DNA of 64,000 nt, taken from the NCBI GenBank assembly GCA_951813535.1, contig OX638345.1:1981158-2045157 (forward strand), given 5' to 3'. A program made the position numbers and the translations under genes. Shown here in pieces: positions 1 through 8,263 of the stretch. The DNA is from an uncultured Dehalococcoidia bacterium. GTDB taxonomy: Bacteria; Chloroflexota; Dehalococcoidia; Lucifugimonadales; UBA3495. The notes beneath the pieces were generated by a model. It saw only the letters and a list, made by a program, of their open reading frames with translations, was not told the origin of the DNA and ran no database searches. Every line of letters starts with the position of its first letter. Position 1 is the stretch's first letter.

Positions 1-821
1 GCGGTAAGACCATCGTCATGACTTCCGGAAAGGGAGGCGTGGGCAAGACTACCGCAACCGCCAACGTGGGGACCGCCCTGGCCCTCCGTTCCAATCGCGT
101 CGCTGTCATCGACACCGACATTGGCCTGCGCAATCTCGACGTGGTGATGGGCCTCGAGAATCGCATCGTCTATGACCTCGTCGACGTTGTGGAAGGGCGC
201 TGCCGCCTCGAGCAGGCCCTGATCCGCGACAAGCATGCCGGCGATCTGTACTTGATTGCTGCCGCCCAAACCCGCGACAAGGATTGCATCACCACCCAGC
301 AGCTCGTCAGCCTCTGCAAGCGGTTGGAGGACGATTTCGACTACGTCATTGTCGACTGTCCCGCTGGCATCGAGCAGGGTTTCCGCAACGCCATTGCTGC
401 CGCCCAGGAAGCCCTCGTCGTCACCACTCCCGAGGTTTCGGCCATCCGCGACGCCGACCGGGTGATCGGCCTGCTCCAGGCGGCGGACATCCGCGAGATC
501 CGGCTGATCATCAATCGGATTAACCCCGCGATGGTTCGCCAGGGCAATATGATGGACGCCTCTGACGTCCTCGAAATGCTGGCGATGGATGCCATCGGCC
601 TGGTTCCGGCCGATGACCGCGTCATCACCTCCACCAACAGTGGCACCCCCGTGGTGTACGACGCCCAGTCGGCCTCGGGTCGTGAGTTCGTCCGTATCGC
701 TGCTCGCATCGACGGCGAGCACCTCCCGCTGATCGATCCGGTCGACGAGACTCCCACGTCCATCATGGACAAGGTGCGCAACATCATGGGCATCAACCGC
801 AGAGCTTCCGCCCATGTTTGA
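1..821 (+). CDS. minD: Septum site-determining ATPase MinD (5' end outside window)
   Basis: MinD is a ParA/MinD-type membrane ATPase that places the division septum together with MinE. The deviant Walker A motif GKGGVGKTT is at the visible N-terminus, followed by the ATPase core and a C-terminal amphipathic stretch (about the last 25 residues, with IMDKVRNIMG) like the MinD membrane-targeting helix. The frame is open to the window edge: codons for GKTIV precede the first ATG at 18, matching the conserved strand before the P-loop (usually IVVTSGKGG). The true start is therefore upstream of base 1 and the ATG at 18 is internal. The stop overlaps the minE start by 8 bases, which indicates translational coupling. 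Confidence 0.95.
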   Translation, partial: GKTIVMTSGKGGVGKTTATANVGTALALRSNRVAVIDTDIGLRNLDVVMGLENRIVYDLVDVVEGRCRLEQALIRDKHAGDLYLIAAAQTRDKDCITTQQLVSLCKRLEDDFDYVIVDCPAGIEQGFRNAIAAAQEALVVTTPEVSAIRDADRVIGLLQAADIREIRLIINRINPAMVRQGNMMDASDVLEMLAMDAIGLVPADDRVITSTNSGTPVVYDAQSASGREFVRIAARIDGEHLPLIDPVDETPTSIMDKVRNIMGINRRASAHV

Positions 822-1071
822 TCTGCTGCGTAAAAATCGGGCCCGCGGCCGGGGCAACCCACGGCAGGTTGCCCGGGAACGGGTTCAATCGGCCATCCGA
901 CGGGACCGCATGGAAGTGTCTGCGCCGCAGTTGTCCGCATTGCGCGACAGCATGCTCTGCACCATCGGGGAACACCTGCCGGTCGCTCCCGAGTTCACCG
1001 AGTTCGGCATTCAACGCGACGGCGACGAGCTTTTCCTGATCTCTCGCGTCCGCCTCCAGCAGGGCCACTGA
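814..1071 (+). CDS. minE: Cell division topological specificity factor MinE
   Basis: An 85-residue protein starting inside the 3' end of minD. Size, position and the pattern ARERVQ...I..DR (anti-MinCD helix region) followed by a C-terminal beta-rich dimerisation part fit MinE, which stimulates MinD ATPase and makes the Min system oscillate. A basic N-terminus (MFDLLRKNRARGRG) could serve as the membrane-binding segment. No minC is visible in the window; it may lie upstream of minD. Sequence similarity to classical MinE is moderate, so the call rests partly on synteny. Confidence 0.85.
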   Translation: MFDLLRKNRARGRGNPRQVARERVQSAIRRDRMEVSAPQLSALRDSMLCTIGEHLPVAPEFTEFGIQRDGDELFLISRVRLQQGH

Positions 1072-1286
1072 CGACCTGACCCGTGCCATCCGCTCTGTAG
1101 CCTCGAAGCAATCCGTCCCACCCGCGCCACGCCCGGACCCGGGTGGTCCGAGCTTGTAGTCCCGTGGCAACCGGCGGGGGTATGCCTCGCGTCACTGGCC
1201 GCCGGCTCCCCATGGTTAGTCTCGCGTGGCGCAACTGGGAACTGCGCGGGAGGTTCCCGCCATGCGCCCACCCGGTTCGGCGCAAT

Positions 1287-1377
1287 TTGACCCCCGGTTA
1301 GCGTGGGTTATAATGCGCCAACTGTCACTAGTTGACCACTGGCAAAGACGACATCCGCGCGTATGGAAGCGGATGTC
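1287..1377 (+). promoter_or_regulatory. Sigma-70 promoter, dyad and 5' UTR hairpin before the MFS gene
   Basis: TTGACC (1287-1292) and TATAAT (1309-1314) are separated by 16 bases, a near-consensus housekeeping promoter. Just after the expected start of transcription lies an imperfect dyad GTCACTAG/TTGAC (about 1323-1336). Further on is a perfect 9-bp stem GACATCCGC (1350-1358) / GCGGATGTC (1369-1377). The UTR to the ATG at 1457 is about 135 nt, long enough for regulation. The rest of the gap after minE (1072-1286) shows no gene that I can support. Confidence 0.6.
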
Positions 1378-1456
1378 TGTCGGTTTCTGACCTGCGCACG
1401 TAGCCGGATCACGTCGGTTGTCAGACCCGGTCTTGGTCGCAAGCAGGAGTGTCGAA

Positions 1457-2863
1457 ATGGCCACGGCTCCCGCCCCGCAGCGTAATTTCTTTCAACAGAA
1501 AGCCTATCGGTTCCTCGCCGCGCTGGTTTTCCGCGACTTCCGGTTCCTCGCCGTGGCCTCCCTGTCCAGCGGCAGCGGCGCCTGGGCTCTCATTGTCGCC
1601 CGCGGCGCCTGGGTTTACAGCATCCCGGAGTTGCAGGGAACTTGGGGCCTGTGGGTCGGCCTGATCACCTTCGCCGCCATGTCGCCCCGCTTCTTCGCCA
1701 CACCCTTCATCGGCTACCTTGCCGACAAGATGACCCGCAAGACCCTGCTGCAGTGGGTCTACGCCCTGCAACTCACTCAAGCGGCGATCATGGCGTTACT
1801 GGTGATGACGGGGGTCGACAACCCCTGGTACGTGTTGCTGCTGGCCATCGTGAACGGCACCCTGCGCGCCACCCAGCAGACCGCTGCCCAAGCGTTGACG
1901 CCAAACCTCGTGGACCGGGAGCGACTGCCCAACGCAGTGGCCCTCAACGAGGCCATGCAACAGGGCTCCCGCGCCGTGGGCCCCGCCATTCTCCTGGCAG
2001 TCTCCGCCACCGTGGGCAGCAGCGTGCTGTTCGGTGAGGGAGGCGTGGGCTTCACCATTCAGAACCTGGCGTTGACCATCGGTACTTCGGCGATCGTGTT
2101 CTGGGCCTGCGCGGTCTTCTACCTGGTTGCCCTGGGGGCCGCCCTGAGCATTCGCACCGTTTCCTCTGGTGTCATCGACCGCCGCCGCAGTTTCTGGGCG
2201 AACACGGCGGCCGGGTTCGTTTACACGTACAGCACGCCACTGGTTTTCGGCATCATTCTCATGACCCTGGCCCACTGTGTGCTGGTCATGTCCTTCGAGT
2301 CGATGTTGCCGCCGCTGGCGCTGGAGAAGTTGTCCCCCGATGGGATCACGTTCAGCGAGAATGACGTTTACGCGCTGATGGCTGCCCTGGGCATTGGAGC
2401 ATTGCTCTCTTCGATTTTCGTGGGCGGCATCGTCAGCCACATGACGCGCGGCAGAGTCTTCCTGTTCCTGGGCTTCACCAGCAGCCTGACCCCCATCGGG
2501 TTGGGGCTTTCCGCCCAGACCGGTATTTCGATGATTGCCGCGATCCTGATGGGACTCGGTACCTCCGGGTTCATGACCATCACCCACACCATCATTCAGT
2601 CGGTTGTACCGGATGACATCCGAGGCCGCGTCTCGTCTGTGTATTCCATGCACGTCGGCGGTAGCATGGCCTTTGCCAACCTGCTGTATGGACGCCTGGC
2701 GGACTTCTGGTCGCCCGGCCTGGTCATGGCAGTGGCGGGCGCGGCGTTCACCCTGGTGGTCGTCGGAACCGTGATTGGCAGCGGCTTCTGGCGCGGCATC
2801 TACTTCCGCGGCGAGGCCCGTCCGGTAGTAGCCGCCGCCAGCCCCGCCGGCGGAGACAATTAG
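1457..2863 (+). CDS. MFS transporter (MFS_3 / putative effector-exporter type)
   Basis: A 468-residue integral membrane protein with about twelve hydrophobic segments in two halves, including the GYLADKMTRKTLL loop typical of the MFS cytoplasmic motif between TM2 and TM3 and VPDDIRGRVSSVY late in the protein, as in MFS_3-type permeases. The substrate cannot be told from sequence. I chose the ATG at 1457 because AGGAG (1445-1449) lies 7 bases upstream; an upstream in-frame TTG at 1418 would add 13 residues but has no comparable ribosome site. It is expressed from its own promoter at 1287-1314 and is not linked to the min genes. Confidence 0.8.
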   Translation: MATAPAPQRNFFQQKAYRFLAALVFRDFRFLAVASLSSGSGAWALIVARGAWVYSIPELQGTWGLWVGLITFAAMSPRFFATPFIGYLADKMTRKTLLQWVYALQLTQAAIMALLVMTGVDNPWYVLLLAIVNGTLRATQQTAAQALTPNLVDRERLPNAVALNEAMQQGSRAVGPAILLAVSATVGSSVLFGEGGVGFTIQNLALTIGTSAIVFWACAVFYLVALGAALSIRTVSSGVIDRRRSFWANTAAGFVYTYSTPLVFGIILMTLAHCVLVMSFESMLPPLALEKLSPDGITFSENDVYALMAALGIGALLSSIFVGGIVSHMTRGRVFLFLGFTSSLTPIGLGLSAQTGISMIAAILMGLGTSGFMTITHTIIQSVVPDDIRGRVSSVYSMHVGGSMAFANLLYGRLADFWSPGLVMAVAGAAFTLVVVGTVIGSGFWRGIYFRGEARPVVAAASPAGGDN

Positions 2864-3028
2864 CGACGCCCCGCACTCGCCGCTTCCGGCCGACTACGGT
2901 CGACCCGACCGCTCCGTCTGCGGAGTTTGCCGGCATTCGCATGAGTGTCGGTCGCGCGGTGCGGCACTGTCGGTTGGCGCTATTTGCTATGCTTGAAATA
3001 GGACACTGTGGTATTCCGGAGTTGAACT

Positions 3029-4354
3029 GTGCCTTCCAACGAAATAACCCGCTACATTGAAACCACGCCAAAATCCCGCGCTATCTGGGAGGAGGCCTGC
3101 CGGTACCTGCCCGACGGCGATAGCCGCCATTCAATCTTCTGGAACCCTTACCCGATATTCACCGAATCGGCGCAGGGAGCGGTGGTCACCGACGCCGACG
3201 GAGTCGAGCGCCTCGACTTCATCAACACGATGACCACCATGATCCTTGGCCACGGTCCCGCCCCCGTCCTGGATGCCGCGCGCCAGCAGATGGAATTGGG
3301 TCTGGCCTATAACTCGCCCAACCGCCACCAGGTCGAACTCGCCAAACTGCTGTGTGAGCGCATCCCGTCCTTCGACCAGGTGCGCTTCACCAACTCCGGC
3401 ACCGAGGCCACTCTGAACACCCTTCGCGCCGCCCGCGCCTTCACCGGCCGGAGCAAGTTTGCCAAGGTGGAAGGCGGATATCACGGCACCCACGACGCCG
3501 TCCTGGTCAGCCTGCGCATCGACCCGGCATCCGGCGGCGCGTACGATCATCCCGAGCCCGTTGCGTCCAGCGCGGGCCTCGCCGATGGCGTATTGGACCA
3601 GGCCGTGATCGTCCCGTACAACGACGTTGAAGTGGCCCGGAACATCCTGGAGGAGCATCGCGAAGAACTGGCCGCGGTTATAGTCGAGCCGGTGATGGGC
3701 TCCGTGGGCATGCTGCCCGCCGACCCGGCCTACCTTTCCATGCTGCGCGACTTTGCCGATGACAGCGGGGCGCTGCTCATATTTGACGAGGTCATCAGCT
3801 TCCGCGTCGCGCCCGGGGGCGCCCAGGAATACTACGGCGTCACGCCCGACATGACTGCCCTGGGCAAGATCATCGGCGGCGGTTTCGCGGTGGGCGCGTT
3901 CGGTGGCCGGTCCGACGTCATGGCCCAATACAGCCCGGTCAACGGGGCCGCCATAGCTCACGGCGGCACCTTCAACGCCAACCCCATCAGCATGGCCGCC
4001 GGCGTCGCTACGCTGAACGAGCTGACCCCGACCGTGTACCGCCGCCTCGCCGAACTCACGGAAATGCTGAAACAGGGTATCCGCCAGGTCTGCGCCGAGC
4101 TGGAGCAGCCCGTCGTGGTCACGGGAGCCGGCTCCCTCTTCGGCATTCACTTTGGCAGCGGGCCGCTTCACAACTACCGCGACATCGCCGCCACGGACAA
4201 GGCGCTGGCCGGACGCGTGTTCATCGGGATGCTGAACGAAGGTTTCCTCCTGGCGCCCAACCTGGTCGGCGCGGTGTCGACAGAGCTGGGGGAGGTTGAG
4301 ATCGACGCGTTCGTGCGCGGATTCAAGCGGGTCCTGCAGCGCCAGATCGACTAG
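3029..4354 (+). CDS. Class-III aminotransferase, glutamate-1-semialdehyde aminomutase-like
   Basis: A 441-residue PLP enzyme of fold type I. Visible family features are FTNSGTEATLNTLRAAR (phosphate-binding region), IFDEVISFR, the PLP lysine K280 in LGKIIGGG and the HemL-like signature HGGTFNANPISMAAG. The N-terminal pattern PDGDSRHSIFWNPYP is that of the HemL-like aspartate aminotransferase family proteins rather than bona fide HemL (usually PGGVNSPVRAF), and no tetrapyrrole gene is adjacent. A role as an omega-transaminase or amino-acid catabolic enzyme is therefore as likely as 5-aminolevulinate synthesis. Start is GTG at 3029; no better start is seen. Confidence 0.75.
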   Translation: MPSNEITRYIETTPKSRAIWEEACRYLPDGDSRHSIFWNPYPIFTESAQGAVVTDADGVERLDFINTMTTMILGHGPAPVLDAARQQMELGLAYNSPNRHQVELAKLLCERIPSFDQVRFTNSGTEATLNTLRAARAFTGRSKFAKVEGGYHGTHDAVLVSLRIDPASGGAYDHPEPVASSAGLADGVLDQAVIVPYNDVEVARNILEEHREELAAVIVEPVMGSVGMLPADPAYLSMLRDFADDSGALLIFDEVISFRVAPGGAQEYYGVTPDMTALGKIIGGGFAVGAFGGRSDVMAQYSPVNGAAIAHGGTFNANPISMAAGVATLNELTPTVYRRLAELTEMLKQGIRQVCAELEQPVVVTGAGSLFGIHFGSGPLHNYRDIAATDKALAGRVFIGMLNEGFLLAPNLVGAVSTELGEVEIDAFVRGFKRVLQRQID

Positions 4355-4393
4355 GTCGCGACTTACTTCCCGGTTCCTAACCTTTATCGACGT

Positions 4394-4930
4394 TTACCCA
4401 TCGTACGGCGGCAAACAGGAAACGAGCGCAAACGGACCAACTGCATATTCAATGTCTGGGTATTCTCGTAAATACCATTCCGCTGTTTCAACAACGCACT
4501 TGGCTGATAGTTCGTCCCTCGACGGTGTAGGCGCGTAATCGAGGCACAATGCCACGGGTAACGTCACAAGCCATTCATCGCTATTGCCAGCAAATCCGTT
4601 GCCGAACTGCCCCCAAAGTATCCCGTCTTTAACCGTGATTTCTGTATCCCACGGGGCGAATCTCAACTCTCGATGGTAATGATTGATACAGCCGCCAAAG
4701 GCTTCCAGTGACTGGAGGCTGCCTTTTGCAACCTCAATTTTCATTGTAGCCGTCGGAACGGACTCGATTTCCCTACCGGGTTCAGGGACAGGGCTGGCGC
4801 TCTGCTTGCTCGTCGGTTCGCGGACATCAGGGACGTCCGCATCAGGTAAGTCCGGTGTGCCAAAGAACGGTAGGCAGGCGATCATCGCCAGCGCTAGGAC
4901 GCTCATCCCCAATACCGCGTTTCGATTCAT
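4394..4930 (-). CDS. Putative lipoprotein of unknown function
   Basis: A 178-residue protein with a lipoprotein-type signal: short basic start, hydrophobic stretch LGMSVLALAMIA and Cys19. Residues about 25-60 are a Pro/Asp/Glu/Ser-rich linker (PDLPDADVPDVREP) followed by a small globular domain with four further cysteines. I do not recognise the domain. Codon use is less GC-rich at third positions than in the neighbours, which suggests a transferred or fast-evolving gene. It is convergent with the aminotransferase gene (39-base gap) and stands alone. Confidence 0.6.
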   Translation of the reverse strand: MNRNAVLGMSVLALAMIACLPFFGTPDLPDADVPDVREPTSKQSASPVPEPGREIESVPTATMKIEVAKGSLQSLEAFGGCINHYHRELRFAPWDTEITVKDGILWGQFGNGFAGNSDEWLVTLPVALCLDYAPTPSRDELSAKCVVETAEWYLREYPDIEYAVGPFALVSCLPPYDG

Positions 4931-5019
4931 CGTGTCTGTCTCCTGCTGCGATGTAGTGATGGCAAAGCTGTGCAGCCGATATGGGCTGTGTTCAGGTGAA
5001 CATTTGAAGATCGGAATCT

Positions 5020-5051
5020 AAAAAGGGCAGGCTCATCGCCTGCCCCTTTTT
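5020..5051 (-). terminator. Terminator hairpin after the monooxygenase gene (possibly bidirectional)
   Basis: GGGCAGGC (5025-5032) and GCCTGCCC (5038-5045) form an 8-bp stem with loop TCATC. It is flanked by AAAAA on the left (U-run on the minus strand) and CTTTTT on the right. It starts 20 bases after the stop of the minus-strand gene at 5072-5401. It belongs to the recurring hairpin set described under findings. Confidence 0.75.
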
Positions 5052-5071
5052 GTTGGCCCGGCGGTTCCAGC

Positions 5072-5401
5072 TCAGTCCACCGGAGGCCGCTTTTCCCACT
5101 TCTCGGGTACGGGATACACCGGCGTGGCGAGCTTGCGGATGTTCTCCGTGGCGAACCAGTCCGCGCACTCTTCCCGCCACTTGATGAAGTGCGGAGCGTT
5201 GCGATGGGCTTCCACGGCTGCTTCGTCCTCGTACACCTCGAACAGGTGGATCTTGTTCTCGTCCTCGTTGTCCTGCAGGACGTCAAAGCGCAGGCACCCC
5301 GGCTCGTCGTTGTTCGATCCCCTCGCGTCCCCCAGCATTGACGCCATGAACTGGTCCTTGAAGCCGGGTTTGATATTGATTTCCACAATCAGCGCGATCA
5401 T
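5072..5401 (-). CDS. Antibiotic biosynthesis monooxygenase (ABM) family protein
   Basis: A 109-residue ABM-fold (dimeric ferredoxin-like) protein. The order MIALIVEINIKPGFKDQF...DEPGCLRFDVLQD...HLFEVYEDEAAVEAHRNAPHF matches small quinol monooxygenase or LsrG-like proteins: N-terminal beta strand, conserved GCLRFDV and E-YEDEAA-HR-PHF. Such enzymes act on small aromatic or quinone-like compounds without cofactors; the substrate is unknown. Monocistronic, with its own terminator. Confidence 0.85.
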   Translation of the reverse strand: MIALIVEINIKPGFKDQFMASMLGDARGSNNDEPGCLRFDVLQDNEDENKIHLFEVYEDEAAVEAHRNAPHFIKWREECADWFATENIRKLATPVYPVPEKWEKRPPVD

Positions 5402-5503
5402 TGTCGTCTCCTTGGATGGCAGCGATTCGTCGGGGATTATAGCAGCGACCGGCGCAAAGTTGTAGAATGCCGCAATAGTCGGCTCGCCACACGGGAGGCA
5501 ATC

Positions 5504-5719
5504 ATGGCAGATATCCCCATCGTGTACACCCTCACGGTGTGTCCCGCATGCGACTCGCTGCGCGCCGCCTGGCGACGCGAGGGCGTTGAATACGACGAAC
5601 GCCGCGTTGATCAGAGCCAGGACACGTTGGACGAGGCTCTGGACTTTGGAGATACTGTTCCCATCATTGTGTGGCCCGATGGAAAGGTGGAGATGGGTTT
5701 CCGCGGTCAGCGCGGTTGA
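5504..5719 (+). CDS. Small glutaredoxin/NrdH-like redox protein
   Basis: A 71-residue thioredoxin-fold protein with a redox-active CPAC motif (C13, C16), the strand IPIVYTLTVCPAC, a YDERRVDQ strand, and the cis-Pro-containing segment TVPIIVWPDGKVEMGF. It is slightly shorter than typical NrdH or glutaredoxins (75-85 aa) and likely reduces disulfides or feeds electrons to reductases. GGGAGG sits just before the ATG. It precedes another thioredoxin-fold gene by 87 bases, which suggests a shared redox role. Confidence 0.8.
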   Translation: MADIPIVYTLTVCPACDSLRAAWRREGVEYDERRVDQSQDTLDEALDFGDTVPIIVWPDGKVEMGFRGQRG

Positions 5720-5806
5720 GAAATCGGCTGACTGGCCGGTGGCCCGTCCCCAATCCTTCTCGCGTCAATTGCCGGAACCAAATCGCGGAACGTAAGAGGT
5801 GCAATC

Positions 5807-6391
5807 ATGGTGCAGGAAGCCAGCGTCGTGACCCCGGAGCGCTACTCCCAGGGCATGACCTACGATCAGTACATGGAAACGGTCAAGGTCAACAAGGCCC
5901 GGATCGAAGAGTATTACTCCAACGTGGAGCTGAGCGCCGAGCAGACCAACAGGCTGCAGGAGTTGGCATCACACGAGAACGGCCCGGCTCGCATGATGGT
6001 AATCGGCGAAGACTGGTGCGGCGACGTGGTACGCGAGCTGCCTGTGCTCGCCAGGGTAGCAGAAGCCGCTGGCGTTGAGCTGCGCATCTTCCCCCGCGAC
6101 GAAAATCACGACATCATGAACGAGTTCCTCAAAGAGGGCCTGTACATGTCGATCCCCGTCGCTGTGTTCTATGACCAGGGTCACGAATACATCTGCCACT
6201 GGATCGAGCGCTCCGAGGCCGCCAACCGCGAGCAGGGTGAGATCGAAGCCGCCATACGCTCCGAGCAACCGGATATCTCCGACCAGGACTTCGGACGACA
6301 GCGGCGCGCCCGGACCGCTGCCCGGGCCGGCGACTGGCAGAAGGCCACCGTCGACGAGTTGGTGGGGCTCATACAGGAGCACCTGCACTGA
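5807..6391 (+). CDS. Thioredoxin-like protein with a single active-site cysteine
   Basis: A 194-residue thioredoxin-family protein. The expected WCGPC is replaced by WCGD (W70, C71, G72, D73), so the resolving cysteine is missing. The context MMVIGEDWCGDVVRELPVLARVAEAAG and the later SIPVAVFYDQG (cis-Pro) still fit the fold. The long C-terminal part is rich in Arg and Glu. A one-cysteine form could work as a glutathione- or bacillithiol-type transferase, or by mixed disulfides; this is inference. AGAGGTG precedes the ATG. Confidence 0.75.
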   Translation: MVQEASVVTPERYSQGMTYDQYMETVKVNKARIEEYYSNVELSAEQTNRLQELASHENGPARMMVIGEDWCGDVVRELPVLARVAEAAGVELRIFPRDENHDIMNEFLKEGLYMSIPVAVFYDQGHEYICHWIERSEAANREQGEIEAAIRSEQPDISDQDFGRQRRARTAARAGDWQKATVDELVGLIQEHLH

Positions 6392-6426
6392 CGCCCGGCG
6401 CTGTTCTCCGGCCGGCCCTTATATCG

Positions 6427-6452
6427 CAGGGGCGGACAATCGTCCGCCCCTG
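6427..6452. terminator. Perfect 11-bp hairpin between convergent genes
   Basis: CAGGGGCGGAC (6427-6437), loop AATC, GTCCGCCCCTG (6442-6452). It lies 35 bases after the thioredoxin-like stop and 3 bases after the purS stop, so it can end transcription from both sides, although no long U-run follows. Confidence 0.65.
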
Positions 6453-6455
6453 AAC

Positions 6456-6707
6456 TTATTCCACCGGTTCCAGCGTGAACCGGTAATTCTCGATGACCGG
6501 GTTCGCGAGCAGACGGTCGCACATTCCCGCCACCTCGCTCTCGGCTTGGGTGTGGTCGTCCGTAGCCACCCGGATTTCCAGGTACTTGCCGATGCGTACG
6601 TCTTCCACGGTTTCGTAGCCCAGGCTGTGCAGGCCGCCCATGACCGTCAGGCCCTGGGGGTCGTTCACGGCGGGTTTGAGGGTTACGTAGACCCGTGCCA
6701 AAAACAT
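6456..6707 (-). CDS. purS: Phosphoribosylformylglycinamidine synthase subunit PurS
   Basis: An 83-residue PurS. The pattern ARVYVTLKPAVNDPQGLTV...LGYETVEDVRIGKYLEI...A...LLANPVIENYRFTLE is diagnostic. PurS bridges PurL and PurQ in the FGAM synthetase complex (step 4 of purine synthesis). It is the last gene of the minus-strand purine cluster, 34 bases after the DUF3105 lipoprotein gene. purQ and purL are not in the window and must be elsewhere. Confidence 0.95.
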   Translation of the reverse strand: MFLARVYVTLKPAVNDPQGLTVMGGLHSLGYETVEDVRIGKYLEIRVATDDHTQAESEVAGMCDRLLANPVIENYRFTLEPVE

Positions 6708-6741
6708 GCTGGTTGCGCTGCCTCTCTGAATGTCCGCGGGC

Positions 6742-7524
6742 TTAGCCGCCCGACGATTGGGTCATGTCAATCCCGGTGGTGCACGGCAGCCCGTTGGCGA
6801 ATTCGGGACCGGTGTTGCCCGGAAAATCGGTAAAGAACCTGGCGATGCGCGCCGGGTCGACACCGTCCATCCTGTCCAGGACGCCCCAGGTGGTCAGCGC
6901 GACCATCCCTTCCGGTATCGCCAGGTAGCGGCGCACTATCGCGAATTCCTGGGCCAGCGGAATGGCTTCCACCGCCGCGCGCAAAGCCGCAACTTCAGCG
7001 TCGTTTGCCAGGTTATAGCTGACGATTATGTTTCCGTGCTCCAGGTTGTGGACCAGCAATTCGTCAGGTAATGGATGATTGTAAAAACCGCAATCGCTCC
7101 AGGCGCCCCAATGGCGGCCGGAGGTCGGCGGTACCGTGCTGTAACCTCCCGGCACCAAGTCGGAAATTTTCAACTGGGATGGGAAGTGATCCCGACTGGG
7201 CATTGCTTCCACGCGGATGGGCCCGTTGGTGGGTTGGACCATCGCGGCTGCGACCTCCGTCGGCGTTGGGGTGGCGGTCGCGGTGGGCGCGGGTGTCTCC
7301 CGTGGCTCCGTGGGCTCCGCCGTAGGCGTGGATGCGCTCGGTGCCAGCGCTAACGTGCTCGTTGGTATGGGCAAGGGGGTCGCGGTGGGTGCTGGTGTGG
7401 CCACTGCGATGGCTTCGAGTGTCGCTTCCGGTGCGGGAACCGGTTCTCTCGTCGGTTGACATCCCAGCAGCGCCACGAGCAATCCCAGGATACAGGCGGT
7501 TCCCAGCGCGATACGCGCACTCAT
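6742..7524 (-). CDS. DUF3105 lipoprotein
   Basis: A 260-residue exported protein with a lipobox ending LVALLGC (Cys22), then a long Pro/Thr/Ala-rich linker (about residues 27-95) that probably spans the cell envelope, then a DUF3105 domain (about 105-250). Domain marks are PPTSGRHWGAW, CGFYNHPLPDELLVHNLEHGNIIVSYN and LPCTTG. The conserved His and Cys residues suggest metal binding or redox activity, but no function is established. It is the tandem neighbour (13-base gap) of a paralogue with a transmembrane anchor. Confidence 0.85.
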   Translation of the reverse strand: MSARIALGTACILGLLVALLGCQPTREPVPAPEATLEAIAVATPAPTATPLPIPTSTLALAPSASTPTAEPTEPRETPAPTATATPTPTEVAAAMVQPTNGPIRVEAMPSRDHFPSQLKISDLVPGGYSTVPPTSGRHWGAWSDCGFYNHPLPDELLVHNLEHGNIIVSYNLANDAEVAALRAAVEAIPLAQEFAIVRRYLAIPEGMVALTTWGVLDRMDGVDPARIARFFTDFPGNTGPEFANGLPCTTGIDMTQSSGG

Positions 7525-7537
7525 ACCGGCGGGTCAC

Positions 7538-8227
7538 CTACGGGTTCATCACGCCGCCGGTTGTGCACGGGGCCCCGTTGGGGAACTCCGGCCCCAACTT
7601 GCCGGAATAGGCCTCGAAGAACCGTTCGATCCGGCCTTGGTCGACCACGTCCATTGGCCCGTCGAGTACACCCCATGTTGCCAGGTAGATCGTGCCTTCG
7701 GGAATCTGGTCGTACGGTCGCGCCACACCCCAGGCATTGGTTAGGCCGATATCGTCGAAGGCGTCTTGCAATTCTTCGATCTGCGCCGGGTCAGTCAGGT
7801 TGTAGCTGACGACGATGTTCCCGTGCTCCAGGTTATGCACGATGCGTTCATCTGGCACGGGGTTGGTGTAGAAGCCGCATTGCACCCACCCATTCCAGTG
7901 TCGACCGGACGTTGGCGGTGTCGTCAGGTAACCTGCCGGCACCACGTCGCCGATGGTCAGATTGTCCGGAAAGTGGGCCGCGCTCGGGGCGAGCTCCGTC
8001 TCGATGCCGATGCCCTCCACGTATTCGCTGGCTTCACCCTGGCCGGTGCCGCCAAAGTTGACCGGCAGTAACACGGGCACCAGCAGCGCGATGATGAACA
8101 GTCCGGCAATCGCGGCAAAGGCGAACAACAACCAACGGCTGCGAAACCCTCCGCCCGTGGCGATGGGCGGTGTGCGCCGCTGGGAACGCCGCGCGGCGCT
8201 CCGCCGGCGATGTCGGGAAGGAGGCAA
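7538..8227 (-). CDS. DUF3105 membrane-anchored protein
   Basis: A 229-residue paralogue of the gene just downstream. It has a very basic N-terminus (about 20 residues), one transmembrane segment (about 32-56, WLLFAFAAIAGLFIIALL), then the DUF3105 domain with TTPPTSGRHWNGW, CGFYTNPVPDERIVHNLEHGNIVVSYN and APCTTG. The two copies share the domain but use different anchors, so duplication was followed by re-targeting. Function unknown. It sits between purC and purS and is probably co-transcribed with the purine genes. Confidence 0.85.
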   Translation of the reverse strand: MPPSRHRRRSAARRSQRRTPPIATGGGFRSRWLLFAFAAIAGLFIIALLVPVLLPVNFGGTGQGEASEYVEGIGIETELAPSAAHFPDNLTIGDVVPAGYLTTPPTSGRHWNGWVQCGFYTNPVPDERIVHNLEHGNIVVSYNLTDPAQIEELQDAFDDIGLTNAWGVARPYDQIPEGTIYLATWGVLDGPMDVVDQGRIERFFEAYSGKLGPEFPNGAPCTTGGVMNP

Positions 8228-8263
8228 TTCTGTTCCTTACTTGCCAGTAGCCGGTATCGACGC

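Noticed and set aside
3131-4171. 346-codon open frame antisense to the aminotransferase
   Set aside because: Shadow of the class-III aminotransferase frame; no motif.
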